NCBI GenBank assembly: GCA_005893365.1 | Contig: VBPB01000006.1 | Span: 1-26,621 of the forward strand | Direction: 5' to 3' | DNA length: 26,621 bases | Origin: Candidatus Eiseniibacteriota bacterium | GTDB lineage: Bacteria > Eisenbacteria > RBG-16-71-46 | Shown: positions 7,250 to 13,885 of the stretch, piece after piece | How positions within the stretch are numbered: position 1 is the first letter of the stretch | Layout: the number at the start of each line of letters is the position of its first letter | Translations under genes and position numbers: made by a program | The notes under the pieces: model-generated | The model's input: only the letters and a program-made list of their open reading frames with translations | Database searches by the model: none | Told to the model about the DNA's origin: nothing

Positions 7250-7687
7250 TTACTGCCCAGCGGTCAACACCAGGTTGAGCACTCCCGTCTTGCCGTATCC
7301 CTTGATGTTGAAACTCGTCTTCGCTCCGGCGTTGTCGGCGTAGCTCGTCAGCCCCGGCGTGGCGGCCGGAGATCCGGCCAGCGTGGCCCGGTCCTCCCAC
7401 GACTTGTCCGCGCCGATCGTGCCGTCGAACGGGTTCGTGAAGTTGGCGCCCGCGCTCGGCAGCAGCACCGCGACATCGGAGGCCACGTCCGCGTACGCTC
7501 CGTCGTTCTGCACGTTGTAGTCCTCTGCCGCTACGTGGAACGTGTGCATGTTGGACTTGACGCTGCCTTCCTTGGCGCGAGACTGCATCTGCACGAAGTT
7601 GGGGATGCCGATCGCGGCGAGGATCCCGATGATCACGACCACGATCATCAGCTCGATCAGCGTGAAACCTCTCGGATCCCTGGACAT
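7250..7687 (-). CDS. pilA: Type IV pilin, divergent middle copy of the array
   Basis: This 145-residue type IV pilin is exactly as long as its two neighbours but clearly diverged from them. The leader is MSRDPRG, followed by GFTLIELMIVVVIIG with Glu at mature position 5. Differences from the flanking copies cluster in the globular part (for example FHVAAEDYNVQ, GTIGADKSWED and GSPAATPGLTSY), while the C-terminal core (NIKGYGKTGVLNLVL) is kept. It could be a minor or alternative major subunit. The ATG at 7687 is chosen because it gives the normal short leader and GGGGGAG lies just upstream; upstream in-frame starts would add an unlikely long extension. Confidence 0.93.
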   Translation of the reverse strand: MSRDPRGFTLIELMIVVVIIGILAAIGIPNFVQMQSRAKEGSVKSNMHTFHVAAEDYNVQNDGAYADVASDVAVLLPSAGANFTNPFDGTIGADKSWEDRATLAGSPAATPGLTSYADNAGAKTSFNIKGYGKTGVLNLVLTAGQ

Positions 7688-7712
7688 CGTGGCGTCGCTC
7701 CCCCTTCGGTGG

Positions 7713-7742
7713 GGCGGGGCCGCACGGTCGCGCGGCACCGCC
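7713..7742 (-). promoter_or_regulatory. Intergenic hairpin between pilin copies 1 and 2
   Basis: A few bases after the stop codon of the first pilin the transcript can fold GGCGG with CCGCC and an inner CCGC with GCGG, separated by a two-by-two internal loop. No T-run follows. It lies in the same place relative to the gene as the hairpin at 7217-7246, although the sequences differ, which argues for a selected structure. Confidence 0.5.
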
Positions 7743-7753
7743 TTCACCCTCGA

Positions 7754-8191
7754 CTACTGACCCGACGTCAGGACCAGCGTCAGAGCGGCCGACTTGCCGT
7801 AGCCCTTGATGTTGTAGCTGGTCTTGGCGCCGGCGTTGTCCGCGTAGCTCGTCAGACCCGCCAGGGCCGTCGGCGCACCGGCGATCGTCGCGCGGTCCTC
7901 GAACGACTTGCCATCGCCCACCGTCCCGTCGAACGGGTTCTTGAAGTTGGCCCCCGCGCTCGGCAGCAGCGCCGCCACGGTCGAGGCGACGTCGGCATAC
8001 GCACCGTCGTTCTGGGTGCCGTAGTCCTCCGACGCGAGCTGGAAGGTGTGCATGTTGGACTTGGTGCTGCCCTCCTTGGCCCGGTTCTGCATGGCGATGA
8101 AGTTGGGGATCGCGATGGCGGCCAGGATGCCGATGATGACGACCACGATCATCAGCTCGATGAGCGTGAACCCCTTCTGTGACTTGAACAT
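7754..8191 (-). CDS. pilA: Type IV major pilin, first copy of the array
   Basis: This is the promoter-proximal pilin of 145 residues: leader MFKSQKG, the conserved helix GFTLIELMIVVVIIG with Glu5, and a C-terminal beta domain ending in TLVLTSGQ. It has no cysteines. The ATG at 8191 has GGAGGAG eight bases upstream; a longer in-frame reading from 8290 would overlap the sigma54 promoter and is rejected. It is the first gene downstream of the sigma54 promoter at 8274-8289 and of pilR, so it should be the most strongly PilR-dependent pilin. It is nearly identical in protein to the copy at 6748-7185, although synonymous differences are visible in the DNA. Confidence 0.95.
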   Translation of the reverse strand: MFKSQKGFTLIELMIVVVIIGILAAIAIPNFIAMQNRAKEGSTKSNMHTFQLASEDYGTQNDGAYADVASTVAALLPSAGANFKNPFDGTVGDGKSFEDRATIAGAPTALAGLTSYADNAGAKTSYNIKGYGKSAALTLVLTSGQ

Positions 8192-8273
8192 GATGGATAC
8201 TCCTCCGTGGACTCGCCTGAATGGGGTCTGAGATAGGTGCCGATACCTACCGACCCCTTCTGCCAGGAGGTTG

Positions 8274-8289
8274 TGCAACCGGTATGCCA
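8274..8289 (-). promoter_or_regulatory. Sigma54 (-24/-12) promoter of the pilin array
   Basis: On the minus strand the site reads TGGCAT-ACCGG-TTGCA, matching TGGCAC-N5-TTGCW at all but one position, with the invariant GG and GC exactly 10 bases apart. Predicted transcription start is near 8264, giving a leader of about 70 bases before the first pilin. The gene immediately upstream encodes a PilR-type sigma54 activator, as in Pseudomonas and Myxococcus, where pilA is RpoN/PilR dependent. Confidence 0.85.
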
Positions 8290-8293
8290 CCGG

Positions 8294-8310
8294 AAGGACC
8301 TCCTGTCCTT
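8294..8310 (-). promoter_or_regulatory. Inverted repeat just upstream of the pilin sigma54 promoter
   Basis: AAGGAC and GTCCTT form perfect six-base arms around a five-base centre, beginning five bases upstream of the -24 element. It is a candidate binding site for PilR or another regulator; its closeness to the -24 box would also suit a repressor or an IHF-type architectural protein. Confidence 0.4.
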
Positions 8311-8326
8311 GGCCCCGACACGCTGC

Positions 8327-8339
8327 AAACCCATGGTTT
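8327..8339 (-). promoter_or_regulatory. Second inverted repeat upstream of the pilin promoter
   Basis: AAACC-CAT-GGTTT, a dyad with five-base arms, is centred about 70 bases upstream of the predicted pilin transcription start. It is a possible enhancer half of a PilR binding region. The arms are short, so chance occurrence is possible. Confidence 0.3.
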
Positions 8340-8459
8340 ACAGGAGCCGGACCGGTCGCTTCGCCGGCGCGCCCCGGACCCGCCGGGCGTTTTTCTTCCG
8401 GGCGGGCCCGAGGTCGCGCAGAACGCAGCGGCCGGAGGCCTTTCGTGCGGGCTGCAATC

Positions 8460-9863
8460 TCAGGCCGCGTGCTCGTCCGGCGTCTCCGGGAACTCGTTCC
8501 CGTCGCGGTCGCCCTTGTCGAGGCCGTAGCCCAGCAACTTGCGATAGAGGGTCGAGGCGTTGATGCCCAGGACCTCGCTGGCCCGCTTCTTCTGCCAACG
8601 CGTGTGGTTCAGGACCTTGAGGATGTATTCCTTCTCCAGCTCCTCCAAGGTCATGGTCGGCGTGTCGATGACCAGGCTCCCGCGCTGGCTCTGCCCGAAG
8701 CGGATCTTCTCGGGCAGGTCCTCCGGACCGATGGCCCCGCTCTCGTCGAGGATCAGCGCCCGCTCCATGACGTTCTCGAGCTCGCGCACGTTCCCGGGCC
8801 AGTCGTAGCGCATGAGCAGGTCCATCGCCTCCTTGCTGACGGTCTTCGGCGCACCGCCCTGCGCGTGGCGCTTGAGGAAGTGGTCCACCAGGATGGGAAT
8901 GTCGTCGCGCCGCTGGCGCAGGGCCGGCAGGCGGAGCGGGATCACGTTGAGCCGGTAGAACAGGTCGGCGCGGAAGCGCCCGGACGCGACCTCCTTCTCG
9001 AGGTCCGCGTTGGTGGCCGCGACCAGCCGGCAGTCGATCTTGATCGGCTGGGTCCCCCCCACCGGGATGATCTCGCGCTCTTGCAGCGCGCGGAGCAGCT
9101 TGACCTGGGTCGCCAGCGGCATGTCCCCGACCTCGTCGAGGAAGAACGTGCCGCCCTCGGCCACCTGGAACAGCCCGGCCGCGTCGCGCACCGCCCCGGT
9201 GAACGAACCCTTCACATGCCCGAACAGGTTGCTCTCGAGCAGGTCGCGCGGGATGGCCCCGCAGTTGATGCTGACGAACGGCCCCTGCGACTTGCCGCTG
9301 CGGTAGTGGATCTCGCGGGCGATCAGCTCCTTGCCGGTGCCGCTCTCGCCCTGGATCATGATGGTCGCCTCGCTGCCGGCGACCTTGTCCACCATCTTGA
9401 ACACCCGCACCATCTCGTCGGACGAACCGATGATGGTCCGCTCCTCGTGGCCCTTCTTGAGCTCCCGCTTGAGGAACAGGTTCTCGCTCCGCACCCTCCG
9501 CATCTCGAGCGCGTTGCGGACCACCAGCTTGATCTCGTCGTTCTTCGCGTTCTTGATCAGGTACTGGAACGCGCCATGGTTGACGGCGTCGATCGCCGAC
9601 TGCTGCGAGGCGTAGGCGGTCATGATGACCACCGGCAACGATGGGTCGTGCTTCTTGATCTGAGCCAGGAGCTGGAGACCATCCATCCCCGGCATCTTGA
9701 TGTCGGTGATGACGACGTCGTAGCCGTCCGCCCTCACCTTCTCCAGGGCGTCCTTGCCGCTGTTCACGGTGGTGACCAGATAGCCTTCCTTGCGCAGCAC
9801 GATGCTCAGGAACTGCGTCATGCTCTGCTCGTCATCCACCACCAGGATCTTGTCCGCGGGCAT
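8460..9863 (-). CDS. pilR: Sigma54-dependent response regulator PilR
   Basis: This NtrC-family activator of 467 residues is expected to switch on pilin transcription with RpoN. A receiver domain (1-120) has the acidic pair D10/D11, phosphoacceptor D54 in VVITDIKMPGMDG and T82. The AAA+ domain (about 140-380) has Walker A GESGTGKE (172-179), the sigma54-contacting loop GSFTGA (219-224, a known variant of GAFTGA) and Walker B GGTFFLDE (237-244). The Fis-type helix-turn-helix (about 423-443) contains RASEVLGINASTLYRKL. The conserved Lys104 is followed by Asn instead of the usual Pro. The ATG at 9863 has GAGGTG six bases upstream. It lies about 35 bases after pilS, and the sigma54 promoter of the pilins lies 170 bases beyond its stop. 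Confidence 0.95.
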   Translation of the reverse strand: MPADKILVVDDEQSMTQFLSIVLRKEGYLVTTVNSGKDALEKVRADGYDVVITDIKMPGMDGLQLLAQIKKHDPSLPVVIMTAYASQQSAIDAVNHGAFQYLIKNAKNDEIKLVVRNALEMRRVRSENLFLKRELKKGHEERTIIGSSDEMVRVFKMVDKVAGSEATIMIQGESGTGKELIAREIHYRSGKSQGPFVSINCGAIPRDLLESNLFGHVKGSFTGAVRDAAGLFQVAEGGTFFLDEVGDMPLATQVKLLRALQEREIIPVGGTQPIKIDCRLVAATNADLEKEVASGRFRADLFYRLNVIPLRLPALRQRRDDIPILVDHFLKRHAQGGAPKTVSKEAMDLLMRYDWPGNVRELENVMERALILDESGAIGPEDLPEKIRFGQSQRGSLVIDTPTMTLEELEKEYILKVLNHTRWQKKRASEVLGINASTLYRKLLGYGLDKGDRDGNEFPETPDEHAA

Positions 9864-9898
9864 CGTGTTCACCTCGCTCGGATGGTTACGGCCGCCGG

Positions 9899-11569
9899 TC
9901 AGGCCGCCAGGGCCACGGGAGCCGTGGCCCCGGGCAGGGTCACGCGCGCGGTCGTGCCGCGGCCGGGAGCGCTCTCGAACGCGAGCGCACCCCCATGCCG
10001 TTCCACGATCCGCTGAGCGATCGCCAGGCCCAGACCGGTGCCTCCCCGCTTCGTCGTGAAGAATGGCTGCCCGACGCGCGGCAGGTCTTCCGCCGCGATG
10101 CCGGGCCCGTTGTCGATGAACTCCACCACCACCTGGTCCCCGTCTCCGTCGAGCGAGCGCACCACCAGGATCCCGCCCTCCGCCATCGCCTCGAGGGCGT
10201 TGGTGGCGAGGTTGAGCCACACCTGTCGCAACTGCTCGTGATCCCCCTTGAGCCAGGGCCGGGTGGCGGCGGGTTGCCAGCGCACGGTCGTGCCCGGCCG
10301 GCACCGCGGATCGCGGGCCACCACGTCGCACAGCTCGGCCAGCCGTTCGTCGATGTCGAGCAGCTCCACCACCAGGTCGCGCTCCCGCGAGTACGTGAGC
10401 AGATCGGTGACGAAGCGGTTGAGCCGCGCCGACTCGGTGGCGATCAGGTCCATCAGGACGGCGTTCTCGCCCTCCAGGCGCAGTTCGCGCTGCAGGCACT
10501 CCACCGAGCCGCTGATGGGATTGAGCCCGTTGCGCAGCTCGTGGGCGATGCCGGCCGCCAGCGCCCCGACCTCGGCCAGGGTCTCGTGACGGCGCACCTG
10601 GCGCTCCATCTCGCGCACCGCGGTCAGGTCCTGGAACACCGCCACCACCCCGGTCACCAGGTCGTCGTGCATGAGCAGGCTGGTGGAGATGCCGAGCGGC
10701 AGCGGCACGCCCGACGCGGCGCGCACCATGATCTCGGCGCGGGTGCGCGACTGCCGCTGCTCGAGGCAGAGGAGCAGCGTGTCGCGCAGCGGCTTGAGCC
10801 GCTCCGGGAGCGAGTCCTGGATCCAGCGGCCGCGCACGCCCTCCAAGCGGATGCCCAGCACCTCCTCGGCGGCCGGGTTGAGATAGGCGGCCATCCCGGT
10901 GCGGTCCACGGTGAACACGCCGGAGGTCAGGTGCTTGAGGATGAGGTCGTTGTTGACCATCACACGGTTGAGCTCGCGGGCGGTGCGCTCGAGGTGGGCC
11001 CGGGTCCGCTGGATGCGCCGGCCCAGGACGCCCGAGAGGGCTCCGACCATGAGGAAGAATGCGCAGTGGAGGTCCGGCCGGGCCTCGCCGCCCGGTGCCG
11101 CCCCCAGCATCGGGCCGATCCAGGGCAGCGCCAGATAGACGAGGCTCGCCCCCGCGGCCGTGACCAGGCCGCCGGTCAGGCGCTGGTGGAGCCCGCCGGC
11201 GATGGCCACCAGGGCGAAGAAGAGCGCGAACTGGCTCTCCCGGCCGCCGGTCAGCGCCGCCATGACGGTGACGATCACCAGGTCGAAGGTGAACTGGACG
11301 TAATACTGCGCGACCTCACCGCGCCGCAGGACTGTCGCCAGCCAGTACAGTGCCGACAACGCCCCGACCCCGAGCAGCGACCACCACAAGACCGGCCACG
11401 CGTCGCGCGTGGCCCTCGGGGCCAACAGCACCCCCAGCGGCAGCGCCAAGGTCGCCACCAGCAGACGCGCCCGGATCAGCGTCTTGAGCCGCTCCCACCG
11501 GTCGCCCACGTGGGCGAGCGCGGCGCTCAGGGCGGTGGCATCGGTCTCCGGCGTCCGGCTCGGGGCCAC
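9899..11569 (-). CDS. pilS: Sensor histidine kinase PilS
   Basis: This membrane sensor kinase of 556 residues is the presumed phosphodonor for PilR. The N-terminal half holds about six hydrophobic segments (residues 33-185), as in PilS, which in Pseudomonas senses unassembled PilA in the membrane. Then come a PAS domain (about 205-318, with SGVFTVDRTGMAAYLNPAAE), the dimerisation helix with phospho-acceptor His343 in IAHELRNGLNPISG, and a HATPase domain with the N box (NLATNALEAM), G1 (DNGPGI) and G2 (GGTGLGLAIA). The GTG at 11569 directly abuts the pilC stop (TAAGTG) with GGAGG seven bases upstream. The gene belongs to the pilB-T-C-S-R run. Confidence 0.94.
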   Translation of the reverse strand: MAPSRTPETDATALSAALAHVGDRWERLKTLIRARLLVATLALPLGVLLAPRATRDAWPVLWWSLLGVGALSALYWLATVLRRGEVAQYYVQFTFDLVIVTVMAALTGGRESQFALFFALVAIAGGLHQRLTGGLVTAAGASLVYLALPWIGPMLGAAPGGEARPDLHCAFFLMVGALSGVLGRRIQRTRAHLERTARELNRVMVNNDLILKHLTSGVFTVDRTGMAAYLNPAAEEVLGIRLEGVRGRWIQDSLPERLKPLRDTLLLCLEQRQSRTRAEIMVRAASGVPLPLGISTSLLMHDDLVTGVVAVFQDLTAVREMERQVRRHETLAEVGALAAGIAHELRNGLNPISGSVECLQRELRLEGENAVLMDLIATESARLNRFVTDLLTYSRERDLVVELLDIDERLAELCDVVARDPRCRPGTTVRWQPAATRPWLKGDHEQLRQVWLNLATNALEAMAEGGILVVRSLDGDGDQVVVEFIDNGPGIAAEDLPRVGQPFFTTKRGGTGLGLAIAQRIVERHGGALAFESAPGRGTTARVTLPGATAPVALAA

Positions 11570-12781
11570 TTAGTTTCCTCCCGCCACCACGCTGATGAGC
11601 TTGAACATGGGCAGGTACATGGCGACGACCATGCCGCCGACGATGCCGCCCATGACCACGATCATGATCGGTTCGATGATCGAGGTCATCGTGTCGACGG
11701 CGGTGTCGACCTCGGCCTCGTAGAAGACCGCCACCTTGGTGAGCATCTCGTCCAGCGCGCCGGTCTGCTCGCCGACCGCGATCATCTGGACCACCATCGG
11801 CGGGAACACGCCCGAGGCCTTGAGCGGCGCCGCGACGGTCTCGCCTTCGCGGATGGAGGCGCGGGCGGTCATGATGGCCTCGGCGAGGACCTTGTTGCCG
11901 GCGGTCCGGGCGGTGATCTCGAGGCCCGCCAGGATCGGGACGCCGGAGGCGATCAGCGTGCCGAGCGTACGGGTGAAGCGGGCGACCCCGCCCTTGAGCA
12001 GGACGTCGCCCAGCACCGGCATCTTGATCATCATCTGATCCACGGTGCGGTGTCCGTTCTCGGTGGCGTAGAAGTTCTTGAAGAGCACGGCGCCGATCGC
12101 GATCATGACGATGATCACCCACCAGAACATCTTCAGCCCATTCGAGAGGAGCAAGACGATCTTGGTGGGGAGCGGCAGCTCGCCGCCGAAGTCGCTGAAC
12201 ATCTTGGCGAAGGTCGGGATGATGAAGATCAGCATGAAGCACGTCGCCCCGAGGGCCACGGTCAGCACGACCGCCGGGTAGACCATGGCGCTCTGCACCT
12301 TGCGCTTCAGGGCGTCGGCCTTCTCGATGTAGACCGCCAGACGCATGAGGATCTCGTCCAGCACGCCGCCCGCCTCGCCCGCCGCGACCATGTTGCGGAA
12401 CAGGTCGTCGAACACGGTCTTGTGGCGGCCCAGCGCGTCGGCCAGGGTCGAGCCCGACTCGACCTCGCGGGTCACCTCACCGATGACGCGGCCGAATCCG
12501 GGCTTGCTCGACTGCTTGGCCAGGATGTCCAGGCACTGCACCAGCGGCAGGCCCGCCGAGATCATGGTGGCGAACTGGCGGGTGAAGATGGCCAGGTCCT
12601 TGGTGGTCACCGACACGCCGCCGAAGGAGGGCAGCTTGAACCCCACCTTCTGCTGCAGCGAGGTGACCAGCACCTTCTTCTTGCGGAGGACTTCGAGCGC
12701 GTCCTCGCGGCGCGCGACGTCGATCTCGCCCGCCTGCGGCTCGCCGGCCAGGGAGCGACCTTTCCACACGAATGTCGGCAT
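11570..12781 (-). CDS. pilC: Type IV pilus inner-membrane platform protein PilC
   Basis: PilC is the polytopic inner-membrane platform rotated by PilB and PilT to insert or remove pilins. The 403-residue product has two GspF-type cytoplasmic domains and three membrane segments at about 167-190, 217-234 and 373-395. Hallmarks are FTRQFATMISAGLPLVQCL in the first repeat and FTRTLGTLIASGVPILAGL in the second, plus the VAAGEAGGVLDEIL and IAVGEQTGALDEML motifs. The ATG at 12781 gives the normal N-terminus MPTFVWKG and has AAGGAGG six bases upstream; the upstream extension in the same frame is inside pilT and is discarded. Confidence 0.96.
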   Translation of the reverse strand: MPTFVWKGRSLAGEPQAGEIDVARREDALEVLRKKKVLVTSLQQKVGFKLPSFGGVSVTTKDLAIFTRQFATMISAGLPLVQCLDILAKQSSKPGFGRVIGEVTREVESGSTLADALGRHKTVFDDLFRNMVAAGEAGGVLDEILMRLAVYIEKADALKRKVQSAMVYPAVVLTVALGATCFMLIFIIPTFAKMFSDFGGELPLPTKIVLLLSNGLKMFWWVIIVMIAIGAVLFKNFYATENGHRTVDQMMIKMPVLGDVLLKGGVARFTRTLGTLIASGVPILAGLEITARTAGNKVLAEAIMTARASIREGETVAAPLKASGVFPPMVVQMIAVGEQTGALDEMLTKVAVFYEAEVDTAVDTMTSIIEPIMIVVMGGIVGGMVVAMYLPMFKLISVVAGGN

Positions 12782-12792
12782 TGCCGTCCTCC

Positions 12793-13869
12793 TTAAGCCG
12801 CCGCCCGGACGACCTTGTCGAGCATCGACTCCAGCTCGCCGCGGTCGCTGGTGCACTCGATGGCCCGCTCCGGGCTGATGTGCTTCTCGAGCACCGCCTG
12901 GAGCAGGGCCTGGTTCATGGTCTGCATGCCGAACTTCTGTCCGGCCTGCATGAGGCTGTAGATCTGGTGCGTCTTCCCTTCCCGGATGACCGCCCGGATG
13001 GCGGGCGTGCAGACCAGGACCTCCGCCACCATCGTCCGCCCCGCCTCGAAGCTGCGCGGGACCAGCTGCTGGGTCACCACCCCCAGCAGCGTGAACGCGA
13101 GCTGGGTGTGGATCTGCCGCTGCTGCTCGGCGGGGAACACGTCGACGATCCGGTTCACCGCTTCGTAGGTCGAGTTGGTGTGCAGCGTCGCGAGCACCAG
13201 GTGGCCGGTCTCGGCGATGGTCAGCGCGGCCTCGATGGTCTCGAGATCGCGCATCTCACCGATGAGGATGATGTCGGGGTCCTGGCGCAGCACGTACTTG
13301 AGGGCCTTGGGGAACGAGCCGGTGTCGGCCCCGATCTCGCGCTGGTTGACGATGCACTTCTTGTGGTGGTGGATGTACTCGATCGGGTCTTCGATGGTGA
13401 TGATGTGGGCCTGCCGGGTGTCGTTCATGCGGTCGAGCAGCGAGGCGAGCGTGGTGGACTTGCCGCTGCCGGTGGGCCCGGTGACCAGGAACAGACCCTT
13501 GTGCTGCCGCGCCATCTCGTGCACCGCCGGCGGCAGGCCGAGACCCTCGACCGGCGGGATCGCGTAGGGGATCTGCCGGATCACCAGCGAGACCACGCCG
13601 CGCTGCAGGAACACGTTGGCGCGGAAGCGCGAGAGCCCCTTGACCCCGAAGGAGAAGTCGAGCTCCTTGGTGGTCTCGAAGGTCTTGCGCTGCTCGTCCG
13701 ACAGCACGCTGTAGGCGAGCTGCGCGGTCAGCGCCGGGGTCAGGACCTCGTGCCCGGTCGGCGTGATCAGGCCGTCCACCCGCATCTCCGGGGGCACGCC
13801 GGCGGTGATGTGGAGGTCGGAAGCCCCCTTCTGGGTCATCTCTTCCAGCAGGTCTCGCAGCGTGACCAC
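12793..13869 (-). CDS. pilT: Type IV pilus retraction ATPase PilT
   Basis: This hexameric cytoplasmic ATPase drives pilus retraction and therefore twitching and, where present, DNA uptake. The 358 residues include an N-terminal PAS-like domain (KGASDLHITAG), Walker A GPTGSGKS (131-138), the Asp box IEDPIEY, Walker B LRQDPDIILIGEMRD, the His box TGHLVLATLHT and the PilT-specific C-terminal AIRAVIRE (290-297), a close match to the AIRNLIRE motif needed for retraction. That motif separates it from PilB and PilU-like paralogues. Two GTG codons are possible; the one at 13869 has AAGGAG at seven bases, whereas the one at 13875 is too close. It sits 16 bases after pilB. Confidence 0.96.
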   Translation of the reverse strand: MVTLRDLLEEMTQKGASDLHITAGVPPEMRVDGLITPTGHEVLTPALTAQLAYSVLSDEQRKTFETTKELDFSFGVKGLSRFRANVFLQRGVVSLVIRQIPYAIPPVEGLGLPPAVHEMARQHKGLFLVTGPTGSGKSTTLASLLDRMNDTRQAHIITIEDPIEYIHHHKKCIVNQREIGADTGSFPKALKYVLRQDPDIILIGEMRDLETIEAALTIAETGHLVLATLHTNSTYEAVNRIVDVFPAEQQRQIHTQLAFTLLGVVTQQLVPRSFEAGRTMVAEVLVCTPAIRAVIREGKTHQIYSLMQAGQKFGMQTMNQALLQAVLEKHISPERAIECTSDRGELESMLDKVVRAAA

Positions 13870-13885
13870 GAGCACTCTCCTTGTG

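Larger units (their letters stand above)
6748..8191 (-). repeat. Tandem pilin gene array with near-identical outer units
   Basis: Three 145-codon pilin genes lie head to tail with spacers of about 65 bases. The outer two encode proteins differing at only four positions, while the middle one is diverged. The outer copies are therefore direct repeats about 1 kb apart, able to recombine or exchange sequence by gene conversion. Confidence 0.85.

Noticed and set aside
8373..8394. Small hairpin CCCGG-ACCCG-CCGGG followed by TTTTT on the plus strand
   Set aside because: It has the form of an intrinsic terminator only for rightward transcription, and no plus-strand gene is present; an antisense RNA cannot be excluded, but nothing else supports one.
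8445..8465. TTGCA near the end of pilR as another sigma54 promoter
   Set aside because: No GG lies 10 bases upstream of the GC, and the pilin promoter at 8274-8289 is far better.
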